Assembly (NCBI RefSeq): GCF_011694815.1
Contig: NZ_CP050177.1
Location: 3,727,001 to 3,791,000 of the forward strand
Origin: Streptomyces liangshanensis
GTDB taxonomy: Bacteria > Actinomycetota > Actinomycetes > Streptomycetales > Streptomycetaceae
DNA: 64,000 bases
Direction of reading: 5' to 3'
Shown one piece after another: positions 39,909 through 47,162 of this stretch. Numbering within the stretch: position 1 is the first letter of the stretch; every line of letters begins with the position of its first letter. The position numbers and the translations under genes are program-made. Under the pieces are notes generated by a model, which was not told the origin of the DNA, ran no database searches, and saw only the letters and a program-made list of their open reading frames with translations.

Positions 39909-40841
39909 TCAGGCGGGGTGGTCCGTCGCCGCCGGGGGCTGACCGGCGTCCCCGCCGGGCGGGGCCGCGCCTCCCGCCAGCGGCAGCAGCAGGTTCACCA
40001 CCCGTAGGTCCGCGCCCGGGTGGTACGCCAGGGCCAGGGGGACCGTCGGTACGGGGGCGGTGAGGTGGCGCAGCCGGACGCCCGGGAGGCGCAGCGCGTG
40101 CGCGCGGCCCGCCGGGACGGCCGAGATGCCGTGGCCCGCGGCCACCGCCAGCAGGAGCTGTTCGTCGTCGGGCTCCTCCCGGACGATACGGGGCCCGCCC
40201 GGCCAGACCTGACGGGTGATCAGGTCGTGCATGCCGGGCCCGTTCTCCCGGGGGAAGAGGATCACCGGTTCGTCGGCGATCCGCTCGCGGCTGATCCTCG
40301 TACGTAACGCCGCCAGCGCGTGCCCGGCGGGCAGCGCGAGCAGCAGCTCCTCCTCGGACAGCACGAGGTAGCGCAGCTCGGGCGCCTCGTCGATGGGCGG
40401 CCTGACGAAGGCCGCGTCGAGCCGGCCCGCGCGCAGTTCCGCGACGTTGTGGGCGGTCCAGCCGGTCTGGACGCTCAGCTCGACATCCCCGTACCGGGTA
40501 CGGAACTCGCTGACCAGCGCGTCCACCACCCCGCCCCGCGCCGAACGGGTGTACGCGAGCCGCAGCCGGCCGGCCCGGCCGCGCACCGCGGCCTGGATGC
40601 GCTGCTCGGCGGCCTCGGCCTGGCGCAGGAGCCGGCCCGCCTCCTCCGCGACCACCACACCGACCGGCGTCAGCGAGCACCCCTTCGACCCACGCAACAC
40701 CAGGCGCGCGCCGACCTGCCGTTCGAGCGCCTGGATCTGCTGGCTCAGGGCGGGCTGGGCGATGTGGAGCCGCCGGGCGGCGCGCGTGAAGTTCAACTCC
40801 TCGGCCAGTACGGCGAAGTAGCCCAGTCGTCGCAGGTCCAT
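39909..40841 (-). CDS. LysR-family transcriptional regulator (contains a TTA codon)
   Basis: A 310-residue LysR regulator: N-terminal winged helix MDLRRLGYFAVLAEELNFTRAARRLHIAQPALSQQIQALE, a linker helix, and a periplasmic-binding-like effector domain (LRLAYTRSARGGVVDALVSEF, LRAGRLDAAFVRPP, VAAGHGISAVPAG). The start is ATG 40841, the normal LysR position; an upstream ATG lacks support. Leu178/179 is encoded by TTA (40305-40307), so translation should depend on the bldA tRNA and be delayed to late growth. It is divergent from a D-amino-acid-oxidase-type gene, and two tandem T-N11-A dyads lie between them. The most likely target is that oxidase. Confidence 0.94.
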   Translation of the reverse strand: MDLRRLGYFAVLAEELNFTRAARRLHIAQPALSQQIQALERQVGARLVLRGSKGCSLTPVGVVVAEEAGRLLRQAEAAEQRIQAAVRGRAGRLRLAYTRSARGGVVDALVSEFRTRYGDVELSVQTGWTAHNVAELRAGRLDAAFVRPPIDEAPELRYLVLSEEELLLALPAGHALAALRTRISRERIADEPVILFPRENGPGMHDLITRQVWPGGPRIVREEPDDEQLLLAVAAGHGISAVPAGRAHALRLPGVRLRHLTAPVPTVPLALAYHPGADLRVVNLLLPLAGGAAPPGGDAGQPPAATDHPA

Positions 40842-40897
40842 GAACCGATGGTAGGGGGCGTCCCCGGCCCCCATCCAAGACAAGTTCCCGGCCCGCC

Positions 40898-40933
40898 GAT
40901 AAGCGGTCCGTATCGCGATAGGCGGCCCGTATC
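40898..40933. promoter_or_regulatory. Twin LysR-type operator dyads
   Basis: Two 17-bp dyads GATA-N9-TATC (40898-40914 and 40917-40933), each fitting the LysR T-N11-A rule, repeat with a 19-bp period. The core is GATARGCGGYCCGTATC. They lie 57-92 bp upstream of the LysR start and about 120 bp upstream of the divergent oxidase, as expected for a LysR recognition and activation site pair. Confidence 0.75.
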
Positions 40934-41052
40934 GCCCCCGTACAAACGCGTCTTGGACACCGCCCGCCCACGCCTGGCCTCCTGGGAGCACACCCCGGGG
41001 CCGGGCAGGCCGAGCCGGGGCGGAGGCGGCACGAGACGAAGGACGGCCCACC

Positions 41053-42027
41053 GTGAAACCAGGGAAATCCATGAAGGCGGACATCGTCGTCGTCGGGGGC
41101 GGGATCGTCGGGCTCACGACGGCGGTACGGCTGCTCGAACGCGGCGCGAGCGTCCTGGTGGTGACCGACGAGGCGTTGCCCGCGAGGACGTCGTCGGTGG
41201 CGGCCGCGGTCTGGTACCCGACCGGGGTACGGCCCGGCCGCGCCACCACCGTACGGGCGGCGGACACCTACGCCGAACTCTCCCGCCAGGCGGCCGACGG
41301 CGTCCCGGGCGTCACCCTCGGCCCCTGCCGGACCTACACGCCCGCCCGGGCCGCCGAACTCCCCTGGTGGGCCAAGGCCGTCCCCGGCCTGCGCCCCCTC
41401 CGTACGGACGAGGCGACCGGGACGTGGACGCACGGCTGGGCCTTCGACGCGCCCACGGTCGACATGCCGGTCTACCTCGACTGGTTGGTGACCCGCTTCC
41501 TCGCGGCCGGCGGCCTCCTCCACCACCGCCGCGTCAACCACCTCTCCCAGGCCGCCGTATGGGCCCCGCTGGTCGTCAACGCGGCCGGACTGGGCGCCGG
41601 TTCACTCTGCGGCGACCCCACCATGACGCCGGTACGCGGCCAACTCGTCGTGGTGGCCAACCCGGGGCTGCGCACCTCGCTGCGCGTACAGGACCACCCC
41701 GAGGGCTACACGTACGTCCACCCGCGCCGCACGGACGTCGTGCTGGGCGGCACGTTCGACGCCGACCGCTGGGACCTCTTCCCCGACCCCGCCACCGCCG
41801 CCGCGATCCTGGCACGCTGCACCGCCCTCGAACCCCGCCTGGCCGGCGCCCCGGTCCTCGCCCACCCGGTGGGCCTGCGCCCCCACCGCCCCTCGGGCGT
41901 ACGCCTGGAACGCGACCCCCACCTGCTCCCCGGCACCCCCGTGATCCACAACTACGGCCACGGCGGCTCGGGCGTCACCCTGTCCTGGGGCTGCGCCGAC
42001 GAGACGGCCCGCCTGGCGGCCACCTGA
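41053..42027 (+). CDS. FAD-dependent D-amino-acid oxidase-type enzyme
   Basis: A 324-residue flavoenzyme that, by family, oxidises D-amino acids to imino acids with release of hydrogen peroxide. The N-terminus has the dinucleotide fold ADIVVVGGGIVGLTTAVRLLERG. VRGQLVVVANPG lies before the substrate-binding strands (EGYTYVHPRRTDVVLGGT), and the C-terminus carries the DAAO signature NYGHGGSGVTLSWG. The length fits the DAO family of short fungal and bacterial enzymes. Start GTG 41053 has a GAAGGAC site; ATG 41071 is also good. A LysR gene with a TTA codon is divergent and its operator pair lies upstream, so expression is probably inducible and tied to development. A short hairpin follows the stop. 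Confidence 0.93.
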   Translation: MKPGKSMKADIVVVGGGIVGLTTAVRLLERGASVLVVTDEALPARTSSVAAAVWYPTGVRPGRATTVRAADTYAELSRQAADGVPGVTLGPCRTYTPARAAELPWWAKAVPGLRPLRTDEATGTWTHGWAFDAPTVDMPVYLDWLVTRFLAAGGLLHHRRVNHLSQAAVWAPLVVNAAGLGAGSLCGDPTMTPVRGQLVVVANPGLRTSLRVQDHPEGYTYVHPRRTDVVLGGTFDADRWDLFPDPATAAAILARCTALEPRLAGAPVLAHPVGLRPHRPSGVRLERDPHLLPGTPVIHNYGHGGSGVTLSWGCADETARLAAT

Positions 42028-42033
42028 CGCACC

Positions 42034-42054
42034 GGGCGCCCTGGGGCGGCGCCC
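42034..42054 (+). terminator. Short hairpin after the oxidase gene
   Basis: GGGCGCC (42034-42040) pairs with GGCGCCC (42048-42054) around the loop CTGGGGC, seven bases after the stop. It is weak but well placed for termination. Confidence 0.5.
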
Positions 42055-42067
42055 CGCACACCCGCGC

Positions 42068-42144
42068 GCAACCGCACTGTGGGAGCCGCCGGGCTGTGGG
42101 AGCCCCGCCGCACTGTCGGAGCCCCGGAGCACTGTCAGACCCCC
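42068..42144 (+). repeat. Four imperfect copies of a GCACTGTGGGAGCC-type unit
   Basis: GCACTGTGGGAGCC, GGGCTGTGGGAGCC, GCACTGTCGGAGCC and GCACTGTCAGACCC follow one another at 17-21-bp steps immediately before the DinB-type start. The spacing resembles an array of protein-binding sites or a degenerated minisatellite. Confidence 0.55.
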
Positions 42145-42152
42145 GTGCCACG

Positions 42153-42698
42153 ATGACGACCATGAGCACCCCCTCCCCCTCCCCCAGCACACCGACCCCC
42201 CGCGCCATGCCCCCGCTGGACGCCGACGAGCGGACCTCCCTGGAGAGCTGGCTCGACTTCTACCGCGCCACCCTCGCCCAGAAGTGCGAGGGGCTGTCGG
42301 AGCACCAGCTCCGCGAGGCGTCCGCCGCGCCGTCGTCCCTCACCCTGCTCGGGCTCGTCCAGCACGCGGCGGAGGTCGAGCGGAACTGGTTCCGCCGGGT
42401 GCTGACCGGCGAGGACGTCCCGGCGATCCACACCCCCGACGCCGATGTCGCCGCGACCGACGGCGGCTTCGACCTCACCGACGAGGTCACCTTCGACCGG
42501 GTGCTGTCCGTCTGGCAGGCCGAGATGGACCGCTCACGCGCGAACTGCGCCGCCCGCGCCCTCGACGACACCAGCCCCTTCATGGGCGGCCGGGTCACAC
42601 TGCGCTGGATCTACACGCACATGATCACGGAGTACGCGCGGCACTGCGGCCACGCCGACCTGGTGCGGGAACGGGTCGACGGCCGTACGGGCGTCTGA
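42153..42698 (+). CDS. DinB-family protein (DUF664 type)
   Basis: A 181-residue four-helix-bundle protein of the DinB/YfiT superfamily. Family features are ERTSLESWLDFYRATLAQKCEGLSEHQL, the helix LVQHAAEVERNWFRRVL with a metal-type His and Glu, and the final helix RWIYTHMITEYARHCGHADLVRE with His residues that complete a three-His metal site. Members are bacillithiol- or mycothiol-dependent transferases or are uncharacterised; the substrate is unknown. The start is ATG 42153 (a second ATG is three codons in) and the ribosome-binding site is weak. It is convergent with the HTTM gene, 14 bp away. Confidence 0.88.
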   Translation: MTTMSTPSPSPSTPTPRAMPPLDADERTSLESWLDFYRATLAQKCEGLSEHQLREASAAPSSLTLLGLVQHAAEVERNWFRRVLTGEDVPAIHTPDADVAATDGGFDLTDEVTFDRVLSVWQAEMDRSRANCAARALDDTSPFMGGRVTLRWIYTHMITEYARHCGHADLVRERVDGRTGV

Positions 42699-42712
42699 GG
42701 CGCCCCGGGCCG

Positions 42713-43864
42713 TCACGGACGCGCGGCTCCGGACCGTCGGGGCACGGACTGACGCGGTACGGACACGTCCTCGGCCCCGGCGCCCGCGCGCCCGGACCCA
42801 CCGCGCCCCGGCCGATCGTGCCCCGGCCCGCCGCGCCCCGGCCGCCGGAGCGCGCGGCCGCCCGCCGCGTACACCGCGAGGTAGAAGCGGTCCGGGAGGA
42901 ACACCGCGTCCGCGACGATCATCGCGCCCGAGAAGAGCGGCAGCCCCATCAGGACGGCGATGCCGACGTGCATGCCCAACAGCATCGCCAGGACGGGGTA
43001 CTTGAGCGGGCCGAAGAGAACGAACGGGAAGGCCACCTGGAGGAGCACCGTCAGGTAGCCGGCGACGGCGATCAGGAGCGTGTGCTCGTCGGCCAGTCGG
43101 GACAGGAACGGCCAGGGCTGGAAAAGTTCGAGGTTCAGGACGTAGTGGAGGGCGGTCCCGTTGCCCCAGGAGCCGCCCTGGACCTTGTAGAGGCCCGCGG
43201 AGCCGTAGAGGAAACAGACCTGGGCCGCGATCACGAGCAGGGCGCAGTTGTGCAGGACGGTGGTCAGGGTCCGTTGTGAGGCGCGGACGCGGGGCGCGTC
43301 GGGGATCCGGAGCCGGAGGCGTCCTCGTTCCGGCTGCCCCGGGGGCCGCGCCGCCGCCCGGAGCCGGGACCTGCGCGCGTCGAGGGACCAGCGGCGCCCG
43401 CAGGCGGTGAGGACGAGGTACGCCGCCATCAGGAGGATGAGGTTGTCGCCGCCGTCCGTCATGAAGATCGCCCGGGCGTGGAAGGACTCCACGACCCCGA
43501 AGAAGAGGACGGACACGGCCCGCGTCCGCCACCCCACCAGGAACAGCGCGGCCACCACCAGGGCACCCGCGTAACAGAGTTCGAAGTACCACCGGCTGTC
43601 GGACAGCGTGAGGACGCTGAACCAGCCGGTCCGCTCGAAGAGTTGCTCCGCCATCGCGGGCGTCCACGGCGATCCGGGGCCCCAGATCTCGTCGCGGTGC
43701 GGGAACTCCCGCAGCAGGAAGACGAGATAGAGCAGGCCGTACCCGATACGGAGGACCGCCACCGCGTGGAGGGACACCGGGCGCGCGGTCAGCAGGGTGA
43801 GAAGCCCACCGAGCCGGTCGAGGACGCTTGAGGGGGTGGTGCCGGGTACGTGCTCAGTGGTCAT
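42713..43864 (-). CDS. HTTM-domain membrane protein
   Basis: A 383-residue integral membrane protein of the HTTM group, related to the vitamin K-dependent gamma-carboxylase membrane domain. At least seven helices are visible, and typical segments are LRIGYGLLYLVFLLREFPHRDEIWGPG, FFGVVESFHARAIFMTDGGDNLILLMAAYL and FLYGSAGLYKVQGGSWGNGTALHYVLNLE. The carboxylase catalytic activity is not established for bacterial members. The C-terminal 60 residues are a Gly/Arg-rich cytoplasmic tail. ATG 43864 overlaps the upstream DUF5819 gene by 11 bp. HTTM proteins in Streptomyces are commonly paired with a DUF5819 protein, as here, so the two probably form a membrane complex. Confidence 0.9.
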   Translation of the reverse strand: MTTEHVPGTTPSSVLDRLGGLLTLLTARPVSLHAVAVLRIGYGLLYLVFLLREFPHRDEIWGPGSPWTPAMAEQLFERTGWFSVLTLSDSRWYFELCYAGALVVAALFLVGWRTRAVSVLFFGVVESFHARAIFMTDGGDNLILLMAAYLVLTACGRRWSLDARRSRLRAAARPPGQPERGRLRLRIPDAPRVRASQRTLTTVLHNCALLVIAAQVCFLYGSAGLYKVQGGSWGNGTALHYVLNLELFQPWPFLSRLADEHTLLIAVAGYLTVLLQVAFPFVLFGPLKYPVLAMLLGMHVGIAVLMGLPLFSGAMIVADAVFLPDRFYLAVYAAGGRALRRPGRGGPGHDRPGRGGSGRAGAGAEDVSVPRQSVPRRSGAARP

Positions 43865-44519
43865 CGGAGGGCACCTTCCACCAGGGCAGATAGCGGGTGT
43901 CGGCGGAGGGCGCGGAAGGTGCGGAGGGCGCGGAGGAACCGGCCTGCCGGGCCGCGGGCCGTACCTGCCGTACCGCCTGCCGGGTGCCGGGGGCGGCCAC
44001 CGGCACCGTGACCACCCGGAGCTGGAGGGACCGGAAGGTCCCGCCCCGGTGCGCGGTGACCCGCTTCACCGCGATGTTGCGCAGGTACGCGCGGGTCATG
44101 AGCGCCCGTTCCGAACGCGTCCGGTCGTCGGCACCGTGCGATTCGACGTACGCCGTCCAGGCGCGGCGCAGCAGGTTCTGCGCCGTGTGGCTGGGGAACA
44201 CATGGTGCTCGACGGCGGATTCGTCCAGTGCCGTCAGGTCGAACCAGTCACTGACCTGTACGGTGCCGTCCGGCGCGGTGGAGGCGGTCCGCGCGGAGAT
44301 CCGCCGGTTGGCGGAGTCGGGATCCGGGGCGAAGAGCTTCCAGTTCTGCTCGAACACCGGGAAGACCCAGCCGTTGACCTGCTGGTTGAACCGCTGGGTG
44401 ACGGTGTTCGCGGGAGCCACGTGCAGGAACACCAGCAGGACGTGGGTGAGCGCGACCGTCAGGCACACGGCGACGATGACGCCCCGCACCGCCCGTGGGG
44501 TGCCGACCTCGGCGGTCAT
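43854..44519 (-). CDS. DUF5819 membrane-anchored protein
   Basis: A 221-residue protein with one N-terminal membrane helix (GVIVAVCLTVALTHVLLVFLHV) and a folded outer part. The diagnostic stretch is NQQVNGWVFPVFEQNWKLFAPDP, followed by strands and the C-terminal Ser/Ala/Pro-rich tail. DUF5819 proteins have no assigned function but are the usual partner of HTTM proteins. The start is ATG 44519, with AGGAAAGG upstream; a longer TTG-initiated form (44594) lacks a credible site. The stop lies inside the HTTM gene, which implies coupled translation. Confidence 0.87.
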   Translation of the reverse strand: MTAEVGTPRAVRGVIVAVCLTVALTHVLLVFLHVAPANTVTQRFNQQVNGWVFPVFEQNWKLFAPDPDSANRRISARTASTAPDGTVQVSDWFDLTALDESAVEHHVFPSHTAQNLLRRAWTAYVESHGADDRTRSERALMTRAYLRNIAVKRVTAHRGGTFRSLQLRVVTVPVAAPGTRQAVRQVRPAARQAGSSAPSAPSAPSADTRYLPWWKVPSDDH

Positions 44520-44659
44520 GTGCCTTTCCTGCGGGCGGCGTTCCTCGGGGGACGTGGGCACTCCCGCCTCCCCGCCCGGTTCTTCTCGTGTCAACGTGCT
44601 CTCGATCCGTTCAGTCCGCTCGACGTGCTCGACGTGCTCCCGCCGCGGGCGGGGGGCGG

Positions 44660-44689
44660 GGCAGAGCGGTCACCGGTGACCGCTCTGCC
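44660..44689. terminator. 30-bp perfect palindrome downstream of the ice-binding-type gene
   Basis: GGCAGAGCGGTCACC meets its exact complement with no spacer (15 bp each side), 31 bp after the minus-strand stop at 44721. It lies between that gene and the DUF5819 gene and is the probable terminator; being a perfect palindrome it could also bind a dimeric protein. Confidence 0.75.
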
Positions 44690-44720
44690 GCACCCCACCG
44701 CTCACGCGGACCGGGGTGGT

Positions 44721-46028
44721 TCAGCCGTCGTGACGGGGGCCGTCGTCGGGCCGGTCGCCGTAACCCTGGTCGCCGTACTCCTCGTCGCCGCCGTAGCCGT
44801 CGCCGCCGTAGCCGTGGTCACCCTGGCCTTCGTCGCCGTGGCCCTCGTCACCGCCGTAGCCGCCTTCGTCGCCGCCGTAACCGCCCTCGTCGTGCGGCTT
44901 GCCGGGCTTCCCGTGGCCGTGCCCATGGCCGTGACCGTGGCCGTGGCCGGGCCCGCCCGTGCCGCCACCGGTCGTGGTCGCGCCCGTCGTGCCCGCGATC
45001 AGGCCGCCCGGGGTGCCCCCGGTCGTACCGCCGGTCAGGACCCCGCCGAGGACGCCGCCGAGCACGCTGCCCGTGGTCCCGCCGGTCGTGGTGCCCGTAC
45101 CGCCCGTGGTGAGACCGCCGAGCGCGCCCCCGAGGACGCCGCCCAGCACACCACCCGTGGTGGTGCCGGTCGTGGTCGCGCCGGTGGTGCCCGCGGTGGT
45201 GGTGCCGCCCGTGGTGGGGCCGCCCAGCACACCGCCTAGAACGCCGCCCAACACACCGCCGGTGGTGCCACCGGTGGCGCAGTTGCCGCGGTTGATCACG
45301 TTGTTGATCAGTGTCACACCGCCGTTGCGGGCCAGGGCCCGGCCGTTGACGGTCGCCGAGTCGTCGAGGCTGATCGAGGTCAGGGCCATGATCGTGCCGA
45401 CGAACGACGAGCCGCTGCCGAGGGTGGCCGAGGCGCCGATCTGCCAGTACACGTTGCACGGCGAGGCGCCGTTGACGAGGAGGACGCGGCTGGCGGAGGC
45501 GGTGGTGAGGGATTCGGGGATCTGGAACACCCACACCGCCTGGGGGTCGCCCGCGGCGTCCAGGGTGAGGTCGCCGGTGAGGCCGACCCCGACATCCGCC
45601 TTGTAGACGCCCGGAGCGAGCGTCTCACCGGCGAGGCCCGCCGGGATGGACGCGTCGGGCGCCTGTCCGGCGGCCTGGTCGTACGCCGTGACCAGGTCGT
45701 TCTTGGCCACCATGGCCACGGCGTCACCGGCGTGCTGCACGCCGTTGACCGTGCCCGGCTCCGCGGGGGGCGGGCGGAATCCGGTGATGGCCGTACCAGG
45801 GCTGACGCCCAGGTCCCCGGTGACCACCGAGGGGCCGGTGTTGGTGACCGTGCTGCCCGCGAGGATCGCGAAGCTGCTCGCGGTACCGAGCGGCACGGGT
45901 GTGGCGATGGCGACGGCTTGGGTCGATGTCATCGCGACCACGGTCGCGGCGACGAGCGGGGTGACGAGCCCCGCGATCCAGGTCGACACCGCGCGCCGGT
46001 GGGGCGCGCGGAAATGAGGTGGCGTCAT
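44721..46028 (-). CDS. Secreted ice-binding-family (DUF3494) protein with repeat and His/Gly tails
   Basis: A 435-residue secreted protein. The signal peptide is residues 1 to about 40 (TWIAGLVTPLVAATVVAMTS). Residues about 45-250 are a DUF3494/ice-binding-like beta-solenoid: LGTASSFAILAGSTVTNTGP, VTGDLGVSPGTAITGF, LTGDLTLDAAGDPQAVWVFQ, LGSGSSFVGTIMALTSISL and the Asn-rich ending LINNVINRGNC. DUF3494 proteins bind ice or act as surface adhesins. Then follows a GGVLGGVLGG/GTTTGGTTGS repeat region and a tail with six His-Gly pairs (GHGHGHGHGHGHG) and Gly/Tyr/Asp/Glu-rich DEGGYGGD repeats. The tail is unusual and could bind metal or the envelope. The start is ATG 46028, with AGGAG upstream. Confidence 0.9.
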   Translation of the reverse strand: MTPPHFRAPHRRAVSTWIAGLVTPLVAATVVAMTSTQAVAIATPVPLGTASSFAILAGSTVTNTGPSVVTGDLGVSPGTAITGFRPPPAEPGTVNGVQHAGDAVAMVAKNDLVTAYDQAAGQAPDASIPAGLAGETLAPGVYKADVGVGLTGDLTLDAAGDPQAVWVFQIPESLTTASASRVLLVNGASPCNVYWQIGASATLGSGSSFVGTIMALTSISLDDSATVNGRALARNGGVTLINNVINRGNCATGGTTGGVLGGVLGGVLGGPTTGGTTTAGTTGATTTGTTTGGVLGGVLGGALGGLTTGGTGTTTGGTTGSVLGGVLGGVLTGGTTGGTPGGLIAGTTGATTTGGGTGGPGHGHGHGHGHGHGKPGKPHDEGGYGGDEGGYGGDEGHGDEGQGDHGYGGDGYGGDEEYGDQGYGDRPDDGPRHDG

Positions 46029-46230
46029 AGGCTTACTCCTGTCAAGGACTTCGGAGTGTGAGCCGTTCGGGGTCCGGGAACCGCCACTGTGTCACTGGCA
46101 TAACGTCTGGGTATGTGCCAGGAAATGCGGCATTCGAGTGAGACCGCGAAAACCACCGTGCGGCCGGTGGTGGGGGCGGGGGCACAACGGTGGGCCGACG
46201 CGGGTCACCGGACGTAGGCGGCGTGCCTCG

Positions 46231-46276
46231 GTATCCGCGCTGTTACGCCAACGTCCCGCGTCAGTATCCGCGCTGT
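46231..46276. repeat. Short direct repeat at the end of the GPP34 gene
   Basis: GTATCCGCGCTGT occurs at 46231-46243 and again at 46264-46276, a 33-bp offset, the second copy being the last codons of the GPP34 gene. It looks like a partial duplication of the gene's 3' end. Confidence 0.5.
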
Positions 46277-46908
46277 ACGTTCGTGACGGCCGCGTCGTCG
46301 CGTTTGTGGGCGCGGCGTTCCGCCTCCGCCGCCAGTTCGCTCGACGCGTCGTCGACAGCGGTCAGTACGGTCGCCACCGACTCGTCGGTCACGGCCGGGG
46401 AGGCCGTCGTGCGCTTGTCGCGGATCCCGACGGCCGTGGCGAGCGCGGCCAGGACGGGTTCGTCGGCCGTCCAGCGCTCGGCGGCCACACGGCGGGCGGG
46501 CGAATCGACCAGGACCAGTTCACTGGACCGGAACACCCCCCAGCGGCGGTGGTGCCGGCGGGCGAGCTGCCCTTCCGCCTCCAACGCGGCCGTGTACACC
46601 GAGGACAGGTCGCGGCCGCGGCGCCAGAGCCAGTTGCCCACGGATTCGTACGGAGCCTGCCGCACGAACGAGGACGCGGCCTCGCCCAACAGCGGGTCGT
46701 CCAAAAGGGGTTCGTCCACCAGCGGATCGCCCGACCCCAGCCCCTCCCCGGACGGCACGACGCGGTCGCCCTCCAGGGTGATCGCCCCCACGGCGAGGAG
46801 ATCGACCGCCTCGGCGCCCGCGAGGGCGAGCGACAGCGTGCCCCGCTCCACCGTGCGGACGGATGTCATGTCCATCGCGACGATCAACAGCTCGCGCGGC
46901 GTGCTCAT
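46261..46908 (-). CDS. GPP34-family phosphoinositide-binding-like protein
   Basis: A 215-residue protein of the GPP34 (Golgi phosphoprotein 3) family: PRELLIVAMDMTSVRTVERGTLSLALAGAEAVDLL opens the fold, YESVGNWLWRRGRDLSSVYTAALEAEGQLARRHHRRWGVFRSSE is the core, and VLAALATAVGIRD is near the end. In eukaryotes the family binds phosphatidylinositol-4-phosphate; Streptomyces have many paralogues of unknown role, sometimes near secondary-metabolite or membrane genes. The start is ATG 46908, with GGATGAG upstream; the longer N-terminus is not supported. It is divergent from the amidohydrolase gene across 254 bp. Confidence 0.9.
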   Translation of the reverse strand: MSTPRELLIVAMDMTSVRTVERGTLSLALAGAEAVDLLAVGAITLEGDRVVPSGEGLGSGDPLVDEPLLDDPLLGEAASSFVRQAPYESVGNWLWRRGRDLSSVYTAALEAEGQLARRHHRRWGVFRSSELVLVDSPARRVAAERWTADEPVLAALATAVGIRDKRTTASPAVTDESVATVLTAVDDASSELAAEAERRAHKRDDAAVTNVQRGY

Positions 46909-47162
46909 GACGTACTCATCCGGAATCCTCCGGTGATGGTAGGGATCGAGCGGTATGGGGCGGTGAGTGAGGTACCGGTAGCTGCACACCATTATAGGCG
47001 CCGCATTCCATGAGCGCCCTGTTCTGTCCGGTACGGCCCGGTGAGCGCGGCACGGTTACCTGGGGCGCGGTAATCGGCGTCACGGCGGGGGTGGGCGCGC
47101 GCAGGCTCGTCGTACGCGAAGGACGCGCACCCCACGCCAGACGTCGTACGACAGGAGTCGTC

